Below, piece after piece: positions 40,001-51,499 of a stretch of 64,000 nucleotides of DNA. Below the pieces are notes generated by a model that saw only the letters and a list, made by a program, of their open reading frames with translations, was not told the DNA's origin and made no database searches. This DNA is from Balanoglossus misakiensis (Eukaryota > Hemichordata): assembly GCA_040954595.2 (NCBI GenBank), contig CM082576.2, positions 10,168,001 through 10,232,000 on the forward strand, given 5' to 3'. Each line of letters opens with the position of its first letter. Position 1 is the stretch's first letter. A program made the position numbers and the translations under genes.

Positions 40001-43000
40001 GTTCTGACAGAACTCCGAAGTTCGCCGGGAGATATCGCTTCTGTGTCGACATAAGATCTTTCGCGCTGGTCTTATTAGAAATGCTGTCGTGGTTGCACCA
40101 GAACACCGTTTCATCGGCACCAGCCAGGAGTTCCGCACAGAAAAAATCATACAACCAAATCGCAGTTTATCATGTTTCATCAAGAGGAGACGCGGTTTAC
40201 GATACAAAGCAAACTCTGTCGGGGAGAACAGCCGACAGTCGCCAACCACAGAAAGTGAACGGCATCAATCCGATAGCACCCATCTCGATCTCGGAGCCCC
40301 CGTCCAAGCAAACTGGTCCGTACCACCACAACCCACATATAGGGAAGGCCAATCACAACCACGTGAGATCAACCCCAAACCTCATCCAGTTCACGGAAAA
40401 GCCAAACGTGACAAACCCTGCCATCCTCACTCGACCAACCCCAGCGCAGCCACCGAGAGACAGCAAAACTACCGTCGCGACGCCGCCGGACAAAAGCACC
40501 ATCCTGAATGTCCGACAGGCGCCTCTGGAGAATCAAGTGGACACCACGATGGACGACCACGATTCGCCGCCGAAGTTCCGACATTCGCTGTGGAGTCCGT
40601 TTACCGCTCCGCCGCCGAAGAAGGGAAACGCCTTCTTTGTTACAGAATCTTCCTCGTATAAGGGTACGGGGAAGAGTTCTACATTGAAACACGTTCACCA
40701 CTCGAACGACATCAACGCAATTAAACCGCCATCTCAGGGAATCTCAGGCGATGCAAGACCAAGCATTCAACGAGGACAGTTAAAGGCTTGGCCCAGTGAC
40801 AATTCGTGCTACTACGAGGACATAACGGAGCGCGAATACGAAGAAGTGTTCGTGAAAGCCGCGGATGCAAAATTGATATCTGGCCAAACATCAGACACGA
40901 GTTACGAATCTCACACAAGACAAAATGCTCAAAATACGTTCCTGAATTCCAGCTCAAAATCAGACGTGCATTATAATTCTCACATGAGAAATCCAAACCA
41001 AATCGCGAACAGTAGAGTTTCGCACAAGCATGCCAAATCATTACATCCTCCACGGGGCTTGACTGGAGTTAATGTTTATGATTCTCGAGAGACAGACCAT
41101 TGCAATATTTCCAGTAAAAATGTTTCAAATCTCCGTCCGCGCACAGGCAACGTCGCGAAATCGAGGCCTTTGGGTGCGGGACTGGGGTCGGACAACAGGG
41201 CACCCCAAGAGACATCGATTCGCAAATCTTTGGAGCAACACGGTCAGCCCAAACCGAATCAAAACTTTCAAAAGAGTGTCTCTCGCACTCGGGAGGATGT
41301 GAAAGAACAGAGGTCGTACAACAAATCGCACGTTTCGCGCGCAACGGCTGCACCGATTCCGATTCCAGTCACCACTGATTCAACTATAGTTACACTTATG
41401 GGTTCGGGAGAACTGGCCCCTGGCTATTCCGTGCCACAGGCCCAAGGCAGGCCTGCTAACAACTCCCAGAAAGTGAATACACCTGCGGTGGGTTACTCGT
41501 CACGTAATGCTAACGAGAACGTTGGCAGGACAGACGCGGACACCGGGAAAATCTTCCCAGGGGCTTATGAAAGTGTATTGAGCAACAGCAATCAACAGCG
41601 ACCAAAAAAGTTCCCCCAAACGGTAAGAACGCGCAGTGCGGCCAAATCGCCAAGTTCACAAAGACCTGGAAATCGTGACAGAAAGAAGCCGATGCTACAT
41701 CATGTACATAGACACACGGGGAACGGTAAGCGCATTAATTTGGCGGACAAGATGCAGAAACTTGCAGCCACCAAGAAGCAAAACCGCAAGAGAGCGCCCC
41801 CAGCGTCGCCTTCGCATTTTGAGAACACGACTGGATCTAGTACCACGATGTATTCGGTCAGTTCAGTTTCGGATGACCCTGATCAGGCAAACCACGAACT
41901 TACTTCCGCAGTTACGACCGAAAACTCATCAACGGCGCCCGTTTCCATGGCAGCATCTGGTACCAAAACAACGCCATCAGGAGGAATACCGAAGGAATGT
42001 ATTTCGACGCAAGTGCACTGTCACCACGTACCATCAAAGCATTCAAACAAAACCCCGGCTGTTAAAGGGGAAACGTCTAAATTTTTAAAACTGTCAGTTC
42101 AAGAAGATGATCGCAAAGAACGGAGGATTTGGTCTGAAAAAGACCCTAATACTATTGCGGAAACAAAACAAAGTAGGTTGGTTGAAAATTCCGCTGGAGT
42201 GGCGCACGCAAATGGAACTATGAAGCAGTTGTCTTCAGACAAAGGAAGCGCATTTGGTATGAAACTCGCCGGTGGACAAAATCGACCGAAAAATGCAAAC
42301 GATTCTCCTCACACCCGCAGTAAAGATACAATTCAGAAAGCACCTCGCGAAATCTCTCCAAAAACGCCAAGAATCGCGAAAACCGCCAATAATGTTTCCA
42401 GTAGAATCATTGTTTTCGAGAGATACGCTGAAAAATCGACCGCGAAAGCCATAGTCGGAAATCCGTCATCAAATACTGGATACCGAGTGCAAAGTGGCGA
42501 CCCAACCGGTCAGTCGGCCGGACCGTTGGGAGGGAGCCAATCACAGCAGCGCACGGGACCATCTGCCAAACATCACGACCAATTACACAGTGAGTCGGGG
42601 ACGTCATTAAAACTTGCCAACCAATCACAACAGCGGGGGCGACCACAGCAGGCAGATGTCAGCGACGAGGACATAAATCTGTCGGATAACGAAGCTTTAT
42701 CTGGAATCCATCAGCAACACGTGGAGTACCATCGGGAATTGAAGATGCTCTTTCCTTGGTTGGTTTCAGAGCATTTATTTCCATGTAGCCAGGATAAGCT
42801 GGTCGAGATTCTGAAGCCACTTGCCATGGAATCTGAAACCGGAAATCTTCGACAAAGTGTGAGTAGCAGTATTTGTACCTTCCTGTTGTTTACGTATTTG
42901 GTTGTTTACAATCAATCAATAATTAATTAATTAATCAATCAATCAATAATTAACATTGAATGCAGTCAACATTGTTATGGTTGAAAATTGTCATTCTCTG

Positions 43001-43224
43001 GCAGTATCAGTATCAGCAGAAGCACAGTCCCTCAAGAAAGAGGGACTGCGGCAGAAGACAATCAACTTTGAAGACAGCTCCCTCGGTGGTGACTTTTTAC
43101 GTATAACTTTGTTTTTCCTCAGCTCCTGAAGATCGTTGTGCACTGTTGGACGAGCCGACCAGCGCCGACAGCTGATCAAGTGAAGGCAATGCTGACGGAT
43201 TCTCTCCCTGTCACAGAAATATGA
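37042..43224 (+). CDS. 7TM GPCR (leucine-rich-repeat-receptor-like) fused to a pseudokinase with a giant insert
   Basis: Predicted exons are 37042-38017, 38261-38361, 38609-38844, 39436-39628, 39901-42858 and 43123-43224: 4566 nt, 1521 aa, phases 1, 0, 2, 0, 0. The start ATG sits in GCCATGG, and N8-N-T is a glycosylation sequon. Residues about 31-308 are seven helices, with TM7 LSSALHPILYF (NPxxY as HPILY) as in LGR/relaxin-type receptors. The TM3 DRY site reads TTY. Exon 3 gives a kinase N-lobe (SLKLF with Lys379, WQKEIKILL with Glu392). Exon 4 gives the C-lobe start, with HRD changed to H487-N-N and LK-N to VTSTS. Exon 5 has DFT (DFG) at 512-514 and DIRSFALVLLEML at 552-564. It then has about 870 disordered residues. 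LLKIVVHCWTSRP and QVKAML in exon 6 restore the kinase end. Catalysis is unlikely. Retaining intron 1 would give a GPCR ending KGRSVKAQF. The 7TM and kinase-like parts are clear; the joining is inferred from splicing phase. Confidence 0.8.
38845..38846 (+). other. non-canonical GC splice donor
   Basis: Exon 3 of the GPCR-pseudokinase ends AACAG|GCAAGT. The phase 2 junction matches the next exon (CACAG|ATATATC), giving AGA-TAT-ATC. GC-AG introns with an otherwise perfect donor consensus are a known minor class. Confidence 0.75.
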
Positions 43225-44586
43225 ATCGTGGATAATTTAATTAAGAGCCTACTAAAATATTTTATCTCGGAGAAACCAAAGCCAGGATCCTACATACCAG
43301 TCACTTGTTTATCGCCTTTAGGGAATGTACATTTTCAACTTCAGTATTACATGTAATCAATTTTGAAATACTGTGCAATGAAAATTTAAAAGCGACCATT
43401 TCTATCAACAACTGATGGTGGAACACAAAAGAAATGAGTGTAGTCCGTGACAAACAATGCCAAGTGCTACACACCATCAGGGATTTCAAAATGAATGAGC
43501 GAACAAGAACACTGGAATGGCGAGAATTAGCTGGACCAAAACAATTCCCTTTGTCCATCAATTACTGATGTGCAGCATGCTATATCCAATGCTAAATCTC
43601 AGAGAAATCTGCAATTCTGGAGCACAGAAGGGTACATTGTGGTAGGCTGGAAGATCTATCACTTTCCTCAGGGAATACAGGGAAATCGACTGTTCCACAC
43701 CTCACAAGAAGTTATCTGGTCAAATACAGTTTCCCAATATTTTTATTTGCATGGGACATTTTCTTTAATTATCAATATTTCTTGTCGACTAGGCAAACTG
43801 TATTCAGTTAATCTTGTTTGAATTGAATATATTTATTGCGTATTGCTTTAATGTACATTATTTTATACAGCTGCCCCAGAAACATATTTACAAACATCGA
43901 CCCAAAACAGCTAGCAGTTGTCTATTTATAAGTAATCTACAATCTACGTTTACAGTACTGAGACTTGTTTAATGGAGCAAAACGTTTCATTCAGCATTTT
44001 CGGGGGCTGAGTAGCACATTATACAACAACACTAATTAGTTATTGCTACCACCTGAACGCAAAGTTTGTTCATAAAAATCAAATATGGACCATATGGAGG
44101 GAGTTCCTTGTCAAATCAAACATGTTGTCTGATACCAGAGGCCAATGGGCCTGTTTTTCAGAAATTTACCTGTATACCTAATAAAGAGGGTCAATCAGTG
44201 GTTTTTGCGTTTCTTGGAGAATGACCGGGTGTGTTAATTTTTCCAGCATTTTTTGCACACACTCATTGAATTTGGTACACACCCCTTAGAGTGTTTTACT
44301 AAGCCTACCTTGCAACAGGTTGTTGTGCGTATTCTGCATTGATATCACAAATTTTCAACTGTTAAAACCCAATAATATGCTTTGTACAGAAGTTTTACTC
44401 ACACACCAATTCATTCAGTAAACAATCCAGCCTTTTCTGCTTGCTTGTCGTCTGCTCAAAACTGATAGTCTGGACCCTACATTTGCATTCAACATTTGGT
44501 AGCAAACAGCAGTTGCTTCTTCCCACCCCTTCCCCCCACATTTACACGACTTTTAAATTTACAGATAACAAAAAGTTTGGGACTTA
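43225..44586. other. 3' flank of the GPCR-pseudokinase gene
   Basis: No further coding exon is recognised. An AATAAA hexamer at 44180-44185 is a candidate poly(A) signal. Confidence 0.4.
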
Positions 44587-45525
44587 CCGTATATTCTCAC
44601 AAATAAGCGCCACTTTTTAACCATTTCAAATTTTGGTGGCGCCTAAACAAAAGCAGAAATGAGTCTTTCAAGAACCGATGGCGCTTATTCATGGGTCGCC
44701 CTGTATATACTGACTGTACCCTGTTGATTCATATGCAAATGATTTGGGACGTTCCAATCAGTGTTCTGGTAAGGGGTGTCCGCACTGAATGAATGGCTGT
44801 TTCGAATTCATATGTAAAGTTTTAACATTTTCTATTCAAATACAGTCAGTTCAATGTATTGTCTAATAAATATTCCAGAAATAAAAAGTTGTCAACGAAG
44901 TGAATACTACGAGCAGCATTACAGTATGCTGGCTGAACCATCAACAAAATCTACTGACGTATAGTAGTTTAGTCCAAGTGCGTCTTTGTAATGCTCTCAC
45001 ACATGTAAGGTCAGGCAAGGTTGCTGAATACTCACGTTGCGTGAATATTCATGAGAAAATTAATACCGCAAACATTCACAACTTGAAACTAGTCCTATAT
45101 ATTTCAAAGCCCTGGCAATATGGTCAAACTTGGGTGGTAGTGCCGGTAAGCGGCTGCCGATCGATCGACAGGAAAAAGACGAGTGTCTAGACGCCCGGCA
45201 CCTGTGTCTTTTGCAGTGAATAATAATTTACATAAATTAGGAGGTTGACATGTGCCGATTTCATCTTGTAAATAAATAGCACATCAGCCCAAAGCATGCA
45301 TTGTCTGCTCAGGTCAATTATTATTCACGCAGCAAGCCCCCGTTGTTTTTGACAAGACCCCTAAACAGGTGTTACCCCGGTAGTACTTGCCATGATTCAC
45401 GTACGTCCACACACCTCAAAAAAAAAAAAAAAAAATTCCTGGCGCTTAATTTTAAGTAAAAAGTAGCAAAGTCAGGTATCACTGGCGCCTAATCAAGGGT
45501 GGCGCTTATTTGTGAGAATATACGG
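44587..45525. mobile_element. non-autonomous DNA transposon (MITE-like) with 27-bp perfect terminal inverted repeats
   Basis: The left end (44587-44613, CCGTATATTCTCACAAATAA...) is the exact reverse complement of 45499-45525. Both ends are flanked by TA (44585-44586 and 45526-45527), consistent with a TA target-site duplication. Sub-terminal TGGCGCCTAA motifs recur near both ends. The 939-bp body has no transposase-like frame, so mobilisation would need a partner in trans. TA duplications fit Tc1/mariner/pogo-like elements, but I do not assign a family. Confidence 0.82.
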
Positions 45526-45527
45526 TA

Positions 45528-46263
45528 TTTCAGATTCATCAAAACTTCCACACAAGACAAGCAGATTGCCCTTATTATACAGAAACCTTGAAAGTAATAT
45601 GTGAATCACTATGTGACGATAGTTTCAAGAATACACACATCGAAAATTAGTGACTTGTATAACGCATTTTTTTTCTCAAAATGGTAAAATCACCCACAAT
45701 ACAAGATGAGTTAGTGGACCAAAAAATGTCACTAGATATGTCTAGGCCTTATAGGGTATCTGCACATCAACAGACCAATCCCCCCCCCCCCAAAAAAAAA
45801 AAAAAAAATATGTTAAAGATTCCATTTAAAATGCTTTGTAATTCTAATATTATAGTCCCAGCAAAGCACACACATCAGCATTTAGTCTGAATTCAAGTAG
45901 ATCAGTGAAAATATTTGTCTCGGTGGATTATGTGAAAACTGACTCAGTGAGTATACGGGTGTTTTATGAAATCCACTACTGGTACATATCAGCAGTTCTA
46001 CCCATTATGTAAAGCTGAAAGGAATCTGCAGGAAATTTCTGAACATAAAATCTAAAACTTCATCCTTTGTAATGTTTTCAATGTATTTAAAAAAACTTTT
46101 GCGCGCGCGCACACACACAGACAAGAGTTGTCCACTATTTGATGATCTGATGGCTTTGGCCAGATCTCTCTCATCTTCACAATTAAATAAGACCGGATAA
46201 TGTTCATGGAGTATACCAAGTATGACTTGCACTTTAAGACACAGCAATGATTGACAGGCACAC
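45528..46263. other. 3' flank of BTBD9
   Basis: This is a low-complexity intergenic or 3' UTR stretch, including a C10-A17 homopolymer pair at 45781-45808 and a GC/AC dinucleotide run near 46102. No gene is seen. Confidence 0.4.
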
Positions 46264-49200
46264 TCAGAACCTGAAGAGGCCATTACCATTACTACCCGCA
46301 CCCCCTCCCTGACCCCCACCCATGCCCATACCCCCACCACCCATAGCCCCACCCATACCCCCAGCATGAGGCAAGAACGGGTGGTGCATTGGCGGCAACC
46401 CAGCTGCAGCCATGGCGCCCTGGTTTGGATTGATGTTTACCATGGCCACGTCGGCCGGTTGCGGTGGCATGTCGGATACACTGGGCACAGCAGAGGCCGG
46501 TTGAGATGGCGCTGGTGGCTCCTCTTGGCTGGCACCGTTCAGTTGGGCCGGACACTCAAAGTGAACGCAGTGGAACACCTGCAAGAGATGAGAACAACAG
46601 GATTATTATTTTCTAACAGAACAGAATAGGAAACGCATATTCCATATCACACCAGTGCAGCTATCTCACGCCCTACTTTCTGTTTTTACTTTGTAAATCG
46701 CTCACCTCATTGGCAGTATTGTGAGTTCCAACAATCTTTATGTATGTCATTGGTCTCTTGTCAAAGAAGACTGTCTGCCAAGATCTGCAATCAAAGCACA
46801 AGTGGTTTTAAAAAATGTGTAAATTCAAGAGATATATCTCATGTATGTAAATACTGGCATGCTAGTGATCAGATACAAGCAGCAAGGGTAGTGTTGGAAT
46901 CCTTATATCACCGAGACTGATCAACGGAACTGCGTCACTTACTTGCACTGGTCCTTCGTTTTGTCAGCCACACGAGTCCAGTTGTGCTGGTCACATGACA
47001 CCTCAATGGAATAGCTGTAACTTCTGTCATCACAGTCCCATAACAAGAGCCTGTCAGGCCAAAACAAAATGACCTTGTCAGTTTTTGGGACAATTCAAAC
47101 TATATATCCAACATTCCCATGTGGACCACAGGAAAGATTGCGTCTGTCTTTAAGATTTTGTCTTAAGATTGGGTGTACATGAGTTGAGGGATTGGGGTAA
47201 GAATGGGGAAACACACACCTCATGGATCCTATGATGAATGGCTGTGCAAGTTGTACAACAATCGCTCCACTGCCCAGCTGGTGGCACGTATAACCAGAGT
47301 CCCAGTCGTAATTCTTGGTGTCGCCATTCAGCAGAGCATTGCGACTTCTACTTACACCTTCTATCACACACGCACTGTTCTGGATTGTCGCTACATTCTC
47401 GTTCGGTACTGGAGAACAAAAACATCAACAACTGTAACTAAATTTCAATTCCATTATACAAGCACTGAGGTTTTTTTACTTTTGTCACAAGAGCAACTAT
47501 TGAGTGACAAGTACAGTTTTATAGTAATCCGACAAGAATATACAACAAGTATTCAGCAATATGTTTCAACAAAAATCTTATCAATAGATACTAATAGTCT
47601 ATAAACTGAATCTGAAGCCAAATGTATTGCTAAATAAAATAGACATATATACATGATGGTGTGCATACATGTATGCACATAATCACACGTACATGCATAC
47701 ACACATTGGAATACTTACCAATAATACCAGAATCAAGCACAAATGGTTTGTTGGTACACATACATTCAAATGACACCAAGTGAAACACTTTGTTCACAGT
47801 GTTGTGTACGCCAACTATTCTGATGTACCTGTCAATATGAAATGCCAAAAACAGAACTTCAACAATCAATACAGAAGCTGGACCTCTCTACATTTTATGT
47901 GACGGAATCTGATGAGAAGCTCTCACTGGTTTCTTAGATCACTGTGGTTGTAGAACAGTTCAGAAAATGACCCTTAACTGGTGCAATAGTAATACTACTA
48001 CAAGAAATGGATGGCGCCTTCTGGGTTACCGTACCTGACAACCCTCTGTGCAAAGTGCAATGTTTGCCATGATCTGCACAGATAGTTAGAATGATCTATC
48101 ACTCTGATCCAGTCTTGTTCATCCATGGACACTTCAATGTAGTAAGAATATGACCTGAAAAATAGTTAGAAATATGCAGAGAGAGGGTGACTCAGCCAGA
48201 CACATCAATAAACTACATGTATATGCACATGAAATGGGAGAAATAACTTGTAGCATCATCCTTTTCACAGATGCATAGTAAATGTGGTTATGTTTAGATA
48301 CATTTAAAAGTTTCCCATATTGTACTGATTATTCAATTTTGTATTTAAAGGTACACAGTCACCTATAATTCACATATGTCCCAAAATGGGTGGCCCTCTC
48401 TTTTGCACGTGTGCCACCCACTGAAAATCTAGATCTCAATTTGCCATGGTAACTGTAGTTAAATTTCCACAGGTGACCTGATATACCTTTAATGTCATAA
48501 CCAAATATCCTCAGTTGTATCCACTGATGCTACAAGTAACGCACCTCATATCTCTGTCCCACAGCAACATTTTGATTGTATTGATTATGCAAGGCTTCCC
48601 TAGCTTAATGACAATTCCACCATTTCCAGCAGGTTCTTCGATGGGATGCCTGGTAAAGCCTCTGTCCAGGTCATAGTTGGTGGTGTCACCATCCAGCAGA
48701 GCCGCTTTCATCTCACCCCGGATCACCTGACCGCCGTGTCTCATACATGCGACATTTTCTTCAGGTGCTGAAAGTGGCAGACAGAATTTTTTTTTAATTT
48801 GAGTTCCTGTACAGTTGTGAAAATGATTGTGAAACAAACATCTTGGTATGGTTTTTTCTAGTCTGGTAGCTTCTTTCACATTTATGTTTTATGATACAAA
48901 GTTACATATACATGTATGATAAATTCATCACTTTTCTTTCAGTTTGTTTTTAAAAATATACATTTGGTCATTGATTGGTACCAGTGAAGGGCTTTACCAT
49001 GTGTTCAAAACAAAGAGCATCTAATAGTAAATAAAACACTTTCAAACAGTGTTTGATTTTTTATACACACCAAGGTAACCTCTGTAGCACAGCTGCATGT
49101 CACGACTCTCCTCCCTCAGCTTGATGGCATCCAAGATGGCGTCGGGCGACACCAGGTTGGTCGGTCTGACGGTGTTCAACAAATCTTGCAGACTCATCAA

Positions 49201-50627
49201 TGGAAGTCTGACTGCAGTGACAATGTGGGTTGGATCCACCTCTGAGTTGGTCTTGCTCCAATCCAACACTGCGTTGAAGATGTCAATCTCAGTGCCGCAG
49301 AACGAGTCCCGGGACATTACATCTCTAAGTGCTGCCTGGAGATGGAAAATTTCAACTCAGATAAGGATATGTTCTACAGTTGTTATTAAGCAAGTGCACC
49401 TTCTACATTTTACACCACTGGTCCTGAGACACATTGTTGGAGGGTAAATCTGTCACCTTTCAACTAGATAAGATCATGATTCCTACATGTACTTTAAACT
49501 CATAAGCCTACATGTATGTCATAATTTCTCTATAAAACAATCGGCCCTTGACCTGTACCATATCTAAAACATAAAACCACCATTATTTGTCTCATTTCAT
49601 TATTATTATTAGACTTCAATGTCATCATTTCCCCATACCTTTTGGGTCACAAAATTTTAAGTGAAGCACCACCTCAGTAGGAAAAACGGCTCAGCACAAA
49701 ACTCACCTCCGATAACGCTAAAAACGATTCACTCTTCATGACCTCGCTGGCGTTATTATCCATAAAAGTGAAACAGGTCTCCTTGAGCGAACGCAGCTGA
49801 TACAGACTTGCTACATCATAGATCAGACACACATTACCAATATTCAAAGTGGCCCTCAGATAGTCAGATATGGAGAGTTCTAAATCGACAAATCCGTAAC
49901 GATGGGCAAGTCCAAGGATGTCCAACAGGGAGTCGTCTTTCAGGTCTTGTAAATTCATTTTGCCGGTGTAAATGTACTTAAGTAACGCATGGAAAGCCAG
50001 CGAGGTCGTATCTTTTAATTCAATCTCTGTGCAGTCTGGTCTTGATTCTCGCATCCCGCCAAACAGCAGAGCTCTGAAATAAGATGCAAAAAGTTTATGT
50101 TACATGCACGTTTGCTAATGTCTTCTAGATGCACATACTCAGTGCTAGTAACTTGGCACAATTCACAGCACATCAAAATACCACCCCCTCCAAAAACAAA
50201 CTACTAACATACATCTACATTCAGTCACATACATGGAAAGTACGGCCTACAGAATGTTGGCTGATATTCCCATTTTTTTTCTTTTAGAGACACTATACAT
50301 GGAATATCCACAGATACATTTTGTACTAAAACCATGTCATACAAGATATAGTGACCATGGTTTCTTCCCAAACAGATCATAAAGGCAGAGGTATTCGATC
50401 CAAGTCATCAAATCTCAGAGGTACAATGATCGAGAATTTTACCTGAAATATTCGCATCTTGCTGCCAGTATGACGCGGTGTGCATGGAATCGGGTGGTCT
50501 CGACGACGAACGTGACATCGCTGTATTCCTGGTTGAGGAACAAATTTCCAATTTGTTCCGACAGATGGTGGACGTGCTCCACCTCTCCAACCGGAGTGTG
50601 CGGTCTCAGTAGATGACTGTCACACAT
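46264..50627 (-). CDS. BTBD9: BTB/POZ domain-containing protein 9
   Basis: Ten minus-strand coding exons: 50443-50627, 49707-50073, 49335-49071, 48767-48545, 48154-48035, 47828-47719, 47408-47219, 47050-46943, 46784-46706 and 46578-46264. They total 1962 nt, 653 aa, all GT-AG and in phase. Residues about 20-135 are the BTB domain (EYSDVTFVVE, FHAHRVILAARCEYFR, LLKYIYTG). About 140-270 is the BACK region (LPLMSLQDLLN, SPDAILDAIK). Two discoidin/F5-8C-like domains follow (ENVACM...LLDGDTTNYDLD...LLWDRD; ENVATI...LLNGDTKNYDWDSGY...LLWDCD), with WQT and HNTVNK/HNTANE motifs. The match to vertebrate BTBD9 is close to residue 565. After that comes a Pro/Ala then Gly/Met-rich tail not shared with human. 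BTBD9 is a putative cullin-3 substrate adaptor linked to iron handling and sleep. The start MCDSHLLRP aligns with the vertebrate start. Confidence 0.97.
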
Positions 50628-51415
50628 CCTGCTGTCAAACCAGAGAATTTTCACGGAGAAGTTATTGAGTTTTGTCCCAACAAACTCTTCACATCTGGAG
50701 TACAGACTCGGTCAGTACACGAGACTGACTACAACCCCTGCAAGAAAATAATTCGACTGTTTACAATGGTACCATCAACTTTTTGATGACTGTCTGTGCT
50801 TTCCTGAGGTCATATAACAGTCTAGAATAATAACAGTCCCTCCATCATGGTAAGATATGGTGTGTCCATCTTTATACATTTTTGTCCCATAGCTGTAAAT
50901 GTAGTTTTCATTACAGCTTTGGACATGGATGCTTCTCATTTTCACAAAAAACATCTTTCTAATGCATGAGTGAAAGATTCTTTACGAAGCCTTTTGGTCG
51001 AGTCTACAAGCTCGCCATAGACCCTAGGGTCTATGGTTTAGCCACTAGTAACCGTGGTTTAGCACAGTACTTGTCACGTCAGGCACTATGAACTTCATCT
51101 GTCACGCATAACCGTGCAGTGTTTACCCTTGAATGTTTACCCAAAATTAAAACGACACCGAGACACAAAGATGGCGTACAGTAGTGTCGATCTGTCGTCC
51201 AATACCAATATGTAAGGTATTTAGTAGTTTAGAAGTACGCGACTGATTTATTTTTACAACTACTCGGAGATGATGGATGGTGGAGCTGCGCACTGTAGAT
51301 TCAACTTTCAAGCAGAGATGCGGTTCCACTGCCATGTCCCTCTCCCATAATAATTCTCACGACACTTAAAAATTACCAGTGTGACGTAATTAATTAAACT
51401 TGGGAGGTACTCACC
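50628..51415 (-). other. BTBD9: BTBD9 5' UTR and first intron
   Basis: The first coding exon probably begins at 50737 (TTCTTGCAG acceptor), leaving about 110 nt of leader before the ATG. A strong donor (AATGG|GTGAGT, exon end 51415) marks a non-coding first exon further upstream, so the promoter should lie near 51.5 kb. The intron contains a perfect 22-bp palindrome at 51015-51036. Confidence 0.65.
51015..51036. repeat. perfect 22-bp palindrome
   Basis: Arms CCATAGAC and GTCTATGG flank a CCTAGG centre, in BTBD9 intron 1. The CATAGAC...GTCTATG arms with a 6-nt centre recur in all five satellite spacers (AGTAGT centre). Confidence 0.9.
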
Positions 51416-51499
51416 CATTCAAACCGGCGTTTGGTAAACAAGTCGTTGTCACACCCGGAAGAAACTAGAAAACCTTCACCATGTTTACCGTGAAAATAC

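Noticed and set aside
45681-45890. 69-codon open frame crossing the poly-C/poly-A tract
   Set aside because: It depends on homopolymer length and has a low-complexity product. It lies between the transposon and the BTBD9 3' end.
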